Source of the DNA: Arion vulgaris
Lineage: Eukaryota; Mollusca; Gastropoda; Stylommatophora; Arionidae
Length of the DNA: 64,000 nucleotides
Direction: 5' to 3'
NCBI GenBank assembly: GCA_020796225.1
Contig: CM036758.1
Span: 70,468,366 to 70,532,365 of the forward strand
Shown: one piece after another, positions 19,663-30,539 of the stretch
How the letters are laid out: every line of letters starts with the position of its first letter
Position numbering within the stretch: position 1 is the first letter of the stretch
Program-made: the position numbers and the translations under genes
The notes under the pieces: generated by a model
Databases searched by the model: none
What the model was told of the DNA's origin: nothing
The model's input: only the letters and a program-made list of their open reading frames with translations

Positions 19663-21282
19663 GTAATTTGGATATTTACATATATTATCTTTTGATTCAA
19701 CAATTCATAATAGTTGCTTGCTGCAAGTTGAGTGTGTCCAGTTGAGTGTTGACACGTCACTGGTGAAATGTCTGAAGTAAAAGACTATCTAGTCTAGAGT
19801 CGAGTAACATCTCTGTCTTTATTAATAATCTATAGGACGGGATATTAATGGTTGAGTGGTAGTGTTAGAACACTCAGTGTTCTGCTCAGTTACATTACAA
19901 TTTGCACTTGACTACCTACACTACTGCTGCTCGTAAATCCAAGACAAATATGTTTCAAGTGTAAAGTGAACAGTGTTACTGTTTGTTTTTCTACGGCTAT
20001 CAATAGTAGTATAAGTATTAGTATCATCCATGAATAGTATTTTGATAGTATTGTTGCAGTGAGTGTGCAGCTGCTAAGTGCATAATATATAATATCGTTT
20101 TTTCTATTTAAAGTAATATCACTTATTTAGCTTGTTAAACTGAATGATCACTGGATGTTTATTATAGAATTATAATTATATCATACTTGTAACTTACTTG
20201 TAAGTAAATGATACTTGCACCCATAGTTTAAGTTTAGTTTAAGATATGTGTTGAAGTTAGTTGACGCCTCTTTAACTATTTAAGTAACTTCTGAGATCTC
20301 AACAACTGGTGAAGAAAACAAATATGCTTATTAACAAAATAGTATAGTATAAGTATTATGTATAAGTATTAAATTAGCCACTTTGACAAATATTTCAAAA
20401 TGGTGCTACAGCATTAAAAACTAGATTGCTATAACGGTCTTGGAATTTATAATTCAACGATACCTCACCCAAGTCTGTACATCAATTCTGAAAAAAGTTA
20501 TGAATATTTTATGAATTAAAATTTGCTAAATAATAAATACATGAAACATATAGGGTAAATTAAAAATACAAATCCTATAAAACTGTGTCACTGTAATAGC
20601 AACACGCTTATATTATCTTAAATATCTTTCTTATTTCTAATACAAGATCATATAAACCATACTTTTTTATAAAAGGGAACACAAAATACATGCATAGATT
20701 ATATTGTCGCAATATTTTAATGCACACAGAGCTAATTAATATTCAAAAATATTTGCATATTTCGAATAATTAATATATTGACTATATTATTGGCATTTGT
20801 GATTTCCACATTAAACTACAACAGTAATGCAGACCGAATAATGTTAAATCAGCAAGTATCAGGCACAGAATGTAGAGTTTATGTAGTAGATGTTATGTAA
20901 CACTAATTAGAGTTATAATTAGCAATTATCACATTACATATAAAAAAACTAGTTTTTGCAAAAAATTGTGAGTACATGATTGTGACATATCATTTTCATT
21001 GCCTCAAATAGACTAGTAATAATAACTGAATATCATGAAGCTATCTTAAATAATATTGAACTAATGACTATAAATGAGAAATAAAATACTTACATGTGTC
21101 ATCAACTGTGAATCACAAAAATGTGACATCGCCACAGACAAAATCTACCAACAACTTTGACACAGCCGTGTGGTAGTCCTCATCTGATGACGATGGACAG
21201 TCAGCGTTCCATTTCCTACAATTCAACCGTACATTGCGAATATTCTTGCCAGCTGGTGTCGTCTTTATCTTGAATGATATGA

Positions 21283-22043
21283 CTAGCTCCATGAAGGTAG
21301 TGTCTTTTCCACAACATTCCAGACATGCTGAAATTCAAAACCTAACAGAGAATTATCCATTGCAACAAACTTATTGAGTATATTTAGGTCTACTTCATTA
21401 ACACTACTAAACATAGCTAAATTGGACAATGGTAAATTATTTAAAATTGCATGTTCTATTTCTGATTCTAATTTATTCCTATGTAACTTATCTATCTTAC
21501 TAGCCTTTACAACCTGCTTTCTGGCTTCAGCTGCATGTGTAGCTTTCACTCTCTGAGCTCTCAACGCTCTCCTTGGCTCCACGAAACAGTAAAGTGATTA
21601 GCTTGATCTGCTCAACTAGGGGGAACGTCTCCAGCCAATCAAGAGTTCTATTCTCAATACCTTTTACTTTTCCATCAATGAAACCAAGGGTGGCATTTGG
21701 AGCTCTGCGCCATAAAGCATCCATCATGCCTAGAGTTCTCTCCGCTTGGATATTGTGCGGAGGAGCCGCATCAGTATCCGCCAACATAGCTTCAGTTGGT
21801 TGGGAAAGATCCCCAGACAAATATGGAGCCAACTGGTGCTCAAGCTTAACAATGAAGGCATCTGCCAGAAGAGCTACAACTTCTTCAAATTTAGAAAGCA
21901 TTAAATCATCTACTAGTTTTAAACTATCGATAGATTCATCCAGGGGTTCATCAAAAGCATCATGCGTGCAGCTGCAAAGGTAGGATGGCTCTTTCTTCAC
22001 TTTCTTTAATCTTTCTATGACCTTGGTAAAAGTGCCATCTTCC
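21283..22043 (-). pseudogene. DDE-transposase-like gene, exon 3 (C-terminal part, frameshifted)
   Basis: After an acceptor (TTTTGTACAG) the minus strand reads EDGTFTKVIERLKKVKKEPS, a Cys pair in YLCSCTH, a helical region, then NIQAERTLGMMDALWRRAPN, whose Glu is placed like the last acidic residue of RNase H-fold transposases. The frame then changes near 21575 (LLFRGAKE to EPRRALRAQRVKATHAAEAR), giving a basic helix and a final stretch ending at 21283. The frameshift marks a dead copy, unless this is a sequencing indel. Confidence 0.6.
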
Positions 22044-22231
22044 CTGTACAAAATAAAATTATTATATATCAGTTTTAACACAGAAAATTTTGAACAAGGA
22101 ATAAATGTAAATTGTCACAAAATTGAGCAAATGGATAGTAATGGAAGAACATTGAACACAACTACATAATCTACTGGACATTGATACTGTTTAAATAATT
22201 TACATCAGAGGAATATGCTATTGTCTACACT

Positions 22232-22460
22232 GTTCACTGATGGTTCTGTTATTCGACAGTCGAAGTGCATGGGCATTTACGGCTAGAGCGAAAGGAAAAG
22301 TCATCAAAGAGGCAAGTGGCGCATATATATGACAAAACGAGCAGCAGGACTATGGAGGTTATGGTATCAATCATCACAGAATGAGAGTTGTTCTAAACAC
22401 AGATACATGCTTGGGAGGAGATCGGAGCAATTATGGACATGGTCCGATAAAGATGATCCT
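22232..22460 (+). mobile_element. Small LINE RNase H fragment in a DDE-gene intron
   Basis: TGATGGTTCTGTTATTCGAC, CATGGGCATTTACGGCTAGA, GAGGCAAGTGGCGCATATAT and GGTTATGG correspond to the RNase H start of family G (DGSV...AWAFTAR...EASGA...MEV). It lies in the intron 22044-22497 of the DDE gene, plus strand. Confidence 0.55.
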
Positions 22461-22497
22461 AAAATGAACAATATAATTTACTATAAGTTTTACTTAC

Positions 22498-22829
22498 CAT
22501 TTGGAGGTTGGAAAGTTGTTTCTCATTTTTGTACAGAACACGCATCCATGGCCCAGTCAGGAACTTCGAGAATAATCCAAGCACTTGCAGCTGGATCAAG
22601 ACACTGGGGTCTTTCAATTTCCCAATAACAGATTTTTTGGTATCACCCTTGTGGTTGCATTTCGTCTCAAAAAACATGAGCAGTTTCTGCCTCAGGTGGC
22701 ATATCACTGCTGCCATGTGAAACATAACATGCAGTCTGTTTCCAACATAGCGAAGAATGGTGCCTGGCAGCAGCTTCTTCTCGCAGAAATGTAACAAATC
22801 CTGCTGGATCACCAGTAGCCTGCTTGTAC
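22498..22829 (-). pseudogene. DDE-transposase-like gene, exon 2 (frameshifted)
   Basis: Acceptor TTACTTTCAG and donor ATG|GTAAGT bound the exon. It starts YKQATGDPAGFVTFLRE, then must change frame to read KLLPGTILRYVGNRLHVMFH, MAAVICHLRQKLLMFF, SVIGKLKDPSVLIQLQVLGL, FSKFLTGPWMRVLYKN. The YVGNRLHVMFH and KFLTGPWMR blocks resemble an insertion-domain region that I recall from uncharacterised transposase-like proteins of cnidarians, echinoderms and molluscs. Same gene as 22995-24643. Confidence 0.6.
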
Positions 22830-22994
22830 CTGAAAGTAAACCAGTTGGACAAAATATAAGTTTTAAAATACAAATTTTCCATATACAAATTTGTCATCAC
22901 ATTGTTTAACAAAATCTTTATTAACTAATCCTAATCTTTTTATAATATATATATAGCATATAGAAAACAACAATAAGAACGGTTAGATACCAAC

Positions 22995-24643
22995 CTCAAT
23001 TTAGATATGCTATGGATCAGATCCGCAACAACACATCCGTGGTAGCCTTTCTTTCCTTCAGAGGGCAATACAGCCCAGGCTGCATCTACTTTGGACAGTG
23101 TCGTCCTTGCGACCAATGCTAGTCCATCCAGTGGGTGGACGTTGCACTTCAGCTCCACTAGATCCATATCAAACTCTTCTTTCAGTCTTAGCACAGCACA
23201 GTGATTTACTGCTGCTCTATCAGTAATAACGCTCTTTATGTTAGGTACAATTACCTTTTTAACATCTACGACTGATAGACCAAAGAAATCACTATATGTT
23301 TTTATGACATCATTAAGAGAGTCTGAAATGTGCCCAGTATAGTCATCGGTGGCTCCTCCGGCAAGTGCAGCTATATTCAAAATTAAAGATTTAAAAGAAT
23401 TGTTAGTTATATCACGGTAAGTAACATGAACTTCATTCACATGGGAGCCTTTAAGTGATGTGGAATCCCATGCAAGATTAATCACGTCCGTCTTATGCAA
23501 TATGTATCCGGTCTGGATATCAGACAGAACACCTATTTCATAAGCCATCTGTGCAACAACAGAGTTAACAGGTGCACCTGACAACACTTTCCCACATAAA
23601 TGATGAACAATATAAGAAATGACAGGACAACAATGACTAATACTTACCTGATGGAGTAAGCAGTTGTAGATGCATTTTCTCAAAGGCATTCCAAACTGCT
23701 TATCATCCATCTTTACCTCGATAATATTGTTCTCGGCAGCCTTCTCTTCCTCCTGAATGAACTTCTGATTCTCAATGCATGCTCCCATGTTGTTGATGGT
23801 CTTTCTGGCTTCACGGATGTCTTTCACATGGCCTATTTGGTCTTGTTTATGCTGAAATGAAACTTGAGATTTATAATTTAGATGCTGATCATTCAGCTCA
23901 TCAATATGCTTCTCTCTCTTCTGAAGCTTTTTATGAAGACTTTCTACAATGGAGTTCAAGTCGTTTACTTCTAATTTAGACATGTACAAGGCCTCTCTAG
24001 CTTTAACCAACTCAGACTCTCTCACATACAAGTTCTTACATTTGTCTTTCAGCTTTCTTATGGTGGCTTCCTTCCTCTTCAGGGTCTGTTTCATCCGCCT
24101 CAGAGAATTTCCTGACAACTTTTCTCTCTGCTCTTTCCTGATTTCAACAATCTTCCGCAGCAAACCTCTACGCCGACTTCTCATAATTCCAAATGTCCGC
24201 TTCGTGTTGGCACAACTTTCACAGGTACAGCTGCATCGCAAATTCATTGGGGATGTACCTGAAACAGACTCATTGAAGAGATCATTCACATTATCACAAG
24301 ATTGCAATGGAACTGTAATATTAACAGCATTTGAGTCTTTAAATGGAATTACAAATGGTTCTTGGTAGAGTTCCATAAGGAATGCCCAATGCTTAGTTAA
24401 GGCTGTGTTTTTGTATCTTATCAGTTTGTCAAAGCGTCCAATACAAGTTGCAAGACAAGGTTCATTGACATACTTAGCTTCTGTTGCATGCACAATAGTC
24501 GATACCTTCTTTGTCACCTCAGAAATAGCAGGTCTGCAACGATCCAACAGCAGCCGTGCTACATACCCCTTCTTAACTGGATAGGTTGCTTCAAACTGCG
24601 CCAAATATGACCTCAGATCTTCAATACCCTTCTTGCTATCCAT
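22995..24643 (-). CDS. DDE-transposase-like protein, exon 1 (N-terminal ~549 residues)
   Basis: A long intact minus-strand exon from ATG 24643 to a donor TTGAG|GTTGGT at 22995. Features: a basic helical N terminus; a small CxCxCxxC cluster (residues 137-144); a strongly basic then heptad-rich coiled coil (about 155-300); then an RNase H-like core with LAWDSTSLKGSHVNEVH (Asp393), SVITDRAAVNH (Asp475) and CNVHPLD (Cys500, His503). The D...D...CxxH order is typical of cut-and-paste transposases with a helical insertion domain (hAT, Kolobok, KDZ-type); I cannot assign the superfamily. Exons 2 and 3 carry the rest. A domesticated gene is less likely because both later exons are frameshifted. Confidence 0.65.
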
Positions 24644-24685
24644 GGTTCAAGTTAAATCAATTGAAAAACGATAAAACCAGTGAAT

Positions 24686-25178
24686 CTGCAGAAATGAAAA
24701 CAATTGTTCTATTTAGTATTTACTAGTATTTAGTACTGTCGAATTAGACATAAAAGTTAAATCAGTTTTTAAAAAGTTGTGGACGCCGAGTCGCCAGTCG
24801 AGTGTAAATTATAACGATATTACTGATTAACATTAACAATCTTGTAAATAATTGCTCTAAACATTAGAAGTTAAATATTTGTTGCATGATTTACACTCTT
24901 GCAGTTAATATAAGTTTATATTAATACTAACTAATAGGCAGAATCGTTTTAGTTATTCAACAAAAGAAATTTCACATTTAAAAAAAATGGCGGACACGAT
25001 GCGATATATGAAATTATACATGGTATATGGCTCACACAAAACTGAATTACGTTAGCTGTAAATAAAAATAAAGCTCCAAAGTTCATACACACATGTAAAA
25101 CATCATGATAAATTCAAATATGATGTCTATTTTTTGTTTGTTACACATTGCGTATAAGATAATTGTAAGGTAACTCAC
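24686..25178 (-). other. 5'-UTR intron of the DDE-transposase-like gene
   Basis: Minus strand: donor CTCAAG|GTGAGT at 25179/25178 and acceptor TTTTCATTTCTGCAG|ATTC at 24686/24685, 42 nt before the start codon. The sequence between is AT-rich with no ORF. Confidence 0.5.
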
Positions 25179-25277
25179 CTTGAGCTCTTAATTAGCTTGT
25201 AGAAAATTAATCTGAAAATATTTTCTTCTAACTGTCAAACCACAATTTGAAGAAAAGGTCCGTTTCAAAAATTATCT

Positions 25278-25321
25278 CTATATATAGTTGTCAAAACTCG
25301 ATAGAATTCTCCTTAGCCAAT
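25278..25321 (-). promoter_or_regulatory. TATA box and CCAAT-type element of the DDE gene
   Basis: The palindromic CTATATATAG lies at 25278-25287, with a CCAAT-type element ~30 bp further upstream (CCAAT on the plus strand at 25317-25321, so ATTGG on the minus). Transcription would start near 25250 and the first exon would end at the donor at 25179. Confidence 0.45.
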
Positions 25322-25431
25322 GAAAATGGTGTATTCTCTAGCCCAGACCTGAAAACGCTGACGCTACTTAGGTAAAATTTTTCATAAAAAGTTTTTGTTG
25401 TTTTCCAAACGAACTTTGATTATAAGGCTAT

Positions 25432-25497
25432 AAGGGTATAAAGGGCATCCATCTAAGACTGGATTCATCTTAGATGGATACCCCTTTATACCCCTTA
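25432..25497. repeat. Long hairpin
   Basis: Arms of ~28 nt (AAGGGTATAAAGGGCATCC, ATCTAAGA and TCTTAGATGG, ATACCCCTTTATACCCCTT) flank a 9-nt loop. The inner part recurs at 1817-1861. It forms the right border of the DDE-element region, 317 bp before DDOST exon 2. Confidence 0.85.
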
Positions 25498-25813
25498 GTA
25501 ATTTTACAGTACACAGTGAGAGTGTGCAGAGCCAGAGCTAATAATAAACTTCCAGGAGAAAGCAGAAATAAAATCCACCATGGGCTATGAATTAATAAAT
25601 AGCATTAAAATCATCCATTGTCAAACATTTCAACTTACTTAATGTTATGGTGTTACTCTTATTAAGTTTAAGATCAGACGGAAAAATTTATCAAACAGTA
25701 GTAATTCTTACATCAATAAAAAATATTTTAGGCAATTATTGCAATCAGGTTATGTTTGTTTTAAATTGAGCGTACAATTTATGAATTTAATCATTTGTGT
25801 ACTTTTACTTCAG

Positions 25814-25924
25814 ATCAAGGCTATGACTTAACATTTAAAACAGCAGATGATGCCAGTCTTGCTTTGGTGAAGTATGGAGAGTTTCTGTATGACAACTTGG
25901 TCCTTTTTTCCCCATCAGTTGAAG
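25814..25924 (+). CDS. DDOST: DDOST exon 2 (residues 46-82)
   Basis: Acceptor TTTACTTCAG, 111 nt, donor GAAG|GTAATT (phase 1). Encodes [32 protein letters not shown], one of the most conserved parts of OST48 (human [19 protein letters not shown]). It is the template of the relics at 747 and 19339. Confidence 0.96.
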
Positions 25925-26109
25925 GTAATTTCATCTTATGAAATAAATTGTTTATTTACAGCTGTGAGTATGTCAGAAGGCAAAACATAATGCTAGACAT
26001 ATTTTTATAAGCTCTCAGATTCACAAATTAACTATTTGAGATTTTGTGAACTGATTGTTGTTTGTGTAAAATTTGCTCTGGAATAAACACTATTCTTTAT
26101 CTTCTTCTT

Positions 26110-26360
26110 TGAACGCTCCATATCAACCACTCTGTGTGATTTGTATGTGGTCTGAGCCTAAAAGCAGTTGTAAGATGTGCCAGTTATGCGCTTACAAGTA
26201 TTTCTGCGATGCTTTTATTTACTAGGGTAGCTTCCCTAGGTCCTACATCAGTCACCTCTTTGGACATGCCTTGTAGGTTGTAGTGGTACTATTCTTTGCT
26301 TCCTTTGCGGGCCCTGGTACCACACAGGTGGTATTCTTTATGACTTCAGCCAAAGAGTGT
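26110..26360 (-). mobile_element. Dispersed repeat R1 (SINE-like)
   Basis: The minus strand matches 38690-38940 and 55595-55840: GGTACCAGGGCCCGC, GAAGCAAAGAATAGTACCAC, ACCTACAAGGCATG, GAGGTGACTGATGTAGGACC, ACTGGCACA, ending near GATATGGAGCG and an AGAAGAAG tail. About 250 bp, no coding capacity, at least three copies here. Confidence 0.75.
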
Positions 26361-26454
26361 AAGTATGTTGTGATGGGGTTTTCAGGGTTGTATCATATAT
26401 ATTTTTTTGTCCCAGCACACCAGATTTCAGTGTGAGTTTGTTCATGTATATTTT

Positions 26455-26870
26455 CTAGCCTGTGATAATCTTTACCTACAGGGCATCTACCACCTGCGGT
26501 TCCTCTAGGTAGAGGTTATTTGTAGCGTCATCTGGACACTTACTTACTTTCTCTGGAAACGCCTTCTGGGCAAGTAGAACATTCCCCTACAATCATCTGG
26601 AGTACTTGGGACTATTTGGTTAGCAATGACTCAGGTTTTGCAGATCTATCTACATCCTCTTCTGTTACATTTAACATGTATGGCTTCCAGAAAAGATTGC
26701 CATTCTGCTACCTGTCTACTGTTTCCCACAGCAGGCCAGAATCTTTAAACTCTCTTCCACATATTTCCTTTGGATGACCAGGCCTTCTTATACCATCAGC
26801 TGTCCATTGGAAATCTGTTGTAGCCTATGCACCTACTGGCATCCAGCAAACTTGGCCCATCTTCAGGGTT
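26455..26870 (-). mobile_element. LINE 3' coding fragment
   Basis: The minus strand reads TDFQWTADGIRRPGHPKEI, CGREFKDSGLLWETVDR, NGNLFWKPYMLNVTEEDVDR: the RRPGHPK..W basic box of an endonuclease-reverse transcriptase tail and its 3' flank. Interrupted by stops. Confidence 0.55.
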
Positions 26871-27730
26871 TTTAAAAACGTTTTTTTAATTTTGTTAATG
26901 ATGGTCTTCAATGATGTACTTCCCAGGAACTATTTTATCTGGAATGGTGTTCCAGTTTATGGATCATCACCACCACCATGAATGCTTGCCTGAGTTCCGT
27001 AAAAGCATTTTAGAAAATTAATGATACTAGACCTGTGTTCTGTGTTCCAATCAATCTCAATTTGACTCTTGGCTCACTGAGTTAGAACAGGTAGTAAAGT
27101 AGCTACAAAGGGAAGTGACTATGAGGCTTTCAAATGCCATGGCTTATATTGGGCTATCTCTAAGTTCTCATCTCTATCTCACTACCTGTTGTGATCATTC
27201 ATGAGAATGAAGGAGTCTGGGATTACTTATGGGATGAGCAGAAAGAGATGAGAGATCGTACGGCTTGGTGGGTGCATGTATAAACTGCAAGCGACAGGAA
27301 CAATTAGCGTGCAGGCCATTATTCTGAGTGAGGATGAGTCACTGTAGATCTGTCGAAAGTGAAATAATGTCAGCAACTGAGTACTAACTATATGCTATAT
27401 GAGTGTAGATTACCTTTACAAAGGACAACAATATCTGAGCTATTTTTGACAGCAGTTTAATAACTAGTAATTTTTATGTCCTTATTTTACAGTACATTCT
27501 TTTCTCCAATTTTTATAAGTTTCACTGAGGATTTCATTTTAGCAAATGATGCCTTTGTGTTGACTAAAGATTTTTTGTATCTGTTGATTTGGTTCATTTT
27601 TCGTCCCATATTTCTACAATTTTCATTCTGTGTCTGTTCTGCCATTTTTGTGTCTGTCATTTTGGCCCTGCCACTCTGCTTTCAAAACTTGTTTGCATAC
27701 ATAAATACTAACTTCTTTGCGTATGTTCAA
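26871..27730. other. Unassigned part of DDOST intron 2
   Basis: No recognised repeat or exon. The open stretch at 27476-27808 is Phe/Leu-rich low-complexity sequence without homology that I recognise. Confidence 0.35.
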
Positions 27731-27734
27731 CCAC

Positions 27735-27892
27735 TCTTTTTGATCTGTGTAGTTTGCATCGAGAATGTGAATACTCTGCACCCCTGTTCATATGCATCTA
27801 CGAAGTAGGACATGTGTTTGGTTTGCACAGAGAACATGAATATATTGTGCCCTGGTTCATATGCATCTACAGCATGTAGGACAGGTGTATCC
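27735..27892 (+). repeat. ~76-bp tandem duplication
   Basis: TAGTTTGCATCGAGAATGTG, CCCTGTTCATATGCATCTAC is followed at once by TTTGCACAGAGAACATGAAT, CCTGGTTCATATGCATCTAC. A related single unit starts the worn repeat at 31190. Confidence 0.8.
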
Positions 27893-28171
27893 AAAAAACT
27901 GTCAACCTAAATAGATATTAACTAAAAGTATGCTTGTGGTTCTTTGCACTCAAATTGAGAAACAGAGCAAGATTGATTGTCCTATCAGTCATATCATAAG
28001 TCACAACAATTAGTATTTATACATGTGGCTATCTGAGCCAGATGAAAATACAAGAATAAGAGCAAACTGTTCAACTGAGATCATTAAATCAACTTCAAGA
28101 AAAGTTATAAATCAAGTCATCATAAATTGTTTATATGAAAACCTTCATAATCTTATATTATTGTCTTGTAG

Positions 28172-28258
28172 AGTTTGGTGGATCTATTGATGTGTCTGCT
28201 ATAACCAGTTTCATTGATGGAGGTGGAAACATTTTGGTTGCTGCAAGTTCAGATATTG
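28172..28258 (+). CDS. DDOST: DDOST exon 3 (residues 83-111)
   Basis: Acceptor TTGTCTTGTAG, donor ATTG|GTAAGT (phase 1). Encodes [28 protein letters not shown], matching human [29 protein letters not shown]. Confidence 0.96.
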
Positions 28259-28577
28259 GTAAGTGAATAAGCAATATAATATAATATAATAAAATATGCA
28301 GAAGCATCCTTTCTTTCTCTGCTATCTTACACAGTGTCTCCTCACAAACAGTTTTTGTATTGTAGTTCAAGCTGAACGTAGAGAGCTAAAAACAAACTTA
28401 GCTTTGCTAGTCCTAGCATTGACATCTTGGTCTATTCCTTGACCATGACTAATATTACTATTACAGCAACTATTTTAGACTACAGTTTCACATTTTTAAA
28501 AATTGTTGCCAATGTTGTTAATTACAATCAAAATTTGTAACCCGACTTAAGGGCCACATGCTTATTGCCTCTTTTAG

Positions 28578-28681
28578 GTGATCCAGTGCGTGAACTAGCT
28601 ACAGAGTGTGGTGTGGAGTTTGATGAAGAGGGCAGTGCTGTTATAGATCATCTCAATTATGATGTTGCAGACAATGGAAAG
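28578..28681 (+). CDS. DDOST: DDOST exon 4 (residues 112-146)
   Basis: Acceptor CCTCTTTTAG, donor GGAAAG|GTTTGT (phase 0). Encodes [34 protein letters not shown]. The human counterpart is [28 protein letters not shown]. Confidence 0.96.
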
Positions 28682-28734
28682 GTTTGTCTTTTGTGCTCTA
28701 AATAAATTATTTACGGTGGGTTTATGCTAAGAGC

Positions 28735-29070
28735 ATGCATATTCTCAGTGGTAACTTATGCGTGTGAAGCATGGACATTTAACAAGGCAGTGGGAAAAGA
28801 TATAAGTGCTAACAGAAGAATCCTCCATAGATAATGGACAGAGAAGAAGAGAAATAGATCTGTCCAGAAAGAACTCAGAATCAAAGAAAACTGACTTATG
28901 CTACAAGTAGGAATGAGAAAGCTGAAGTATTTTGTACATATAATAGACACGTGAGTTGGAGAAGGCCATTATGAAAGGAGGCATCCTGGCGAAGTAGGAA
29001 GACCATGGAGGAGATAGGTGGCAAAATTCTGCTTCGGACAGGCTATTTGATGGTTATACCTCCAAATGGC
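28735..29070 (+). mobile_element. RTE-like LINE 3' fragment, family D
   Basis: The plus strand reads TYACEAWTFNKAVGKDIS, RILHR.WTEKKRNRSVQKEL, RIKEN and further decayed C-terminal sequence, parallel to the minus-strand copy at 7095-7640. Confidence 0.65.
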
Positions 29071-29199
29071 AGAATGCTAAAATGTCGGGTTTTTTTATAT
29101 TTTATTTTTCCCAGTGTAAAATAGGGCTGCAACTATCACTCTACATCATTTTCTATTTGTATTCTGTACTGTCTTGTTCACCTCCGCACGTGAGCCTCT

Positions 29200-29970
29200 G
29201 AACTCCTTGTCCACTGCTCTTCATCAGATATTTTTTTACCTCTCTCTTTTTTTTCCCATGTAGAACCCAGTCAAGTGCTTGCCTGGTTATATTGTGCAGT
29301 TGTTTCATGAGGATGTGTCCAAACCATCACCATTTTCTCTCTTTAACTTCCATCTGTATTGGTTTCTGTCTTCTCCTCGGATACAAATGACAGTGTTCAC
29401 AAGAGGGTAAACAAAAATGAGTCCATCTGATACCCTTATCTTCAGTTATTTTACACATCACCTAGTCTACAACAATATTGAATAGTATGGCCGACATTAC
29501 ACATACTTGTCGCACATTTGTTTTGACTTCGTCTCACAAGTTTCAACACTGCATGTGAATGTGCTGTAGTAGCTTTTCAGGATGTTTATCAAACATAGTG
29601 AAATTCTATACCATTAAGACTTGTGGTTTATGTTATGGAACGCTTTTTCAAATTTAGTAAAGTTGGTATATAGTTCACTTTGTCATTCTGTGTATTGTTC
29701 TAAATTTCTAAGTACAAATATTTGGCATATGCAATTTCATCCTCTATGAAATCCAACTTGTTCTTTTTGTGGTGTCTTATCTACCGTATTAGTAATGCAC
29801 TGTAAGATTATTTTACTCAAGATTTTGCTTGGGGTGGAGAAGATGGTTAATTCCATGCCAGTTGTTACACATGGAGAGCCCTTCTTGTGTATCTTGATGG
29901 TCACTTATCTGTTCCATACATTGGGTATTGTGAAAGTATTCCTATCAACATCAAAGCTTCTTAGTTATGT
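29200..29970 (-). mobile_element. LINE reverse transcriptase core remnant
   Basis: The minus strand reads MELTIFSTPSKILSKIILQ, NTVDKTPQKEQVGFHRG, LYTNFTKFEKAFHNINHKS, NILKSYYSTFTCSVETCETK. This is the RT core of an endonuclease-RT family (usual form STPSKILC.IIL..I...VD..LR.EQAGFR.GRSC.DQIF and DFEKAFDS). Many stops. A shorter piece of the same domain is at 37880-38070. Confidence 0.8.
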
Positions 29971-30103
29971 TTTCTATTCATCATCTTAACTCTCATTATG
30001 ACACATGATAGTTGGTGTTATTGTCATTTACGGTAAATATATATATCTCATTAACAATCTCTTATTTTAACATGTAGTTATTAATTATGTTGTATCTCTT
30101 CAG

Positions 30104-30198
30104 CACACTTTGATTGTAGCAGATGCTGACAACTTGATGAAGGCTCCGATGATAGTTGGAGATAAAGCAACAGCTCCAGTACTGTTCCGGGGTGTAGG
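30104..30198 (+). CDS. DDOST: DDOST exon 5 (residues 147-177)
   Basis: Acceptor TATCTCTTCAG, donor TAGG|GTGAGT (phase 2). Encodes [20 protein letters not shown], then APVLFRGV, matching human HTLIVADTENLLKAPTIVG...PILFRGVG. Confidence 0.96.
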
Positions 30199-30539
30199 GT
30201 GAGTTTCAATATTTGAATTCTAGAGAAAATTACTCAGCTAGAATACATTTTAATGGGTGAAATATATTGTTTTTCAATTTAAGAAATAATGAATATGGAA
30301 AGGCAACAATATGAAGCTGGAAAAAAGTCAAAAACGTGTGAAGATATCTAGAGGTTGATATTGGACAGAACATGGAACAACTGGAGATAATTGCAGAGGA
30401 TTTGATTGCATGCAGAGGGTTGGTTGATGGTCTGTGCATGCCTAAGTGATAATGCAGAAGAAGAATATGACCTTTGTATACTCAAATGTCAGGATTGTTG
30501 TCATAAAAGTATTGTAACCTCAATTTCATAAAGATCAGA

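Larger units (their letters stand above)
18590..20368 (+). repeat. Segmental duplication copy B (with DDOST exon 1)
   Basis: Partner of 1-1794. It is the copy linked to the rest of DDOST. Its LINE, exon-2 relic, exon 1 and proximal intron 1 match copy A with scattered small changes. The block ends at 20368, where DDE-element sequence begins. Confidence 0.95.
20369..25430 (-). mobile_element. DDE-transposon-like element within DDOST intron 1
   Basis: About 5 kb of sequence absent from duplication copy A, carrying a minus-strand transposase-like gene (21283-24643), a TATA/CCAAT promoter and a 5'-UTR intron. The left limit is where homology between the duplication copies stops (20368). The right limit is before the hairpin at 25432. 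I could not identify terminal inverted repeats or a target-site duplication, so the exact ends and superfamily are open. Confidence 0.6.

Noticed and set aside
21573..21983. 136-codon plus-strand ORF
   Set aside because: Antisense shadow of the DDE-like exon 3 on the minus strand.
23578..23647. Possible 70-nt intron inside the DDE-like exon (GTAAGTATT...GTTGTCAG)
   Set aside because: Both sites look good, but reading through keeps the frame and a plausible sequence, whereas removing 70 nt would shift the frame.
27476..27808. 110-codon Phe/Leu-rich plus-strand ORF in DDOST intron 2
   Set aside because: No domain, no supporting promoter or splice context, runs into a tandem duplication; composition is that of T-rich DNA.
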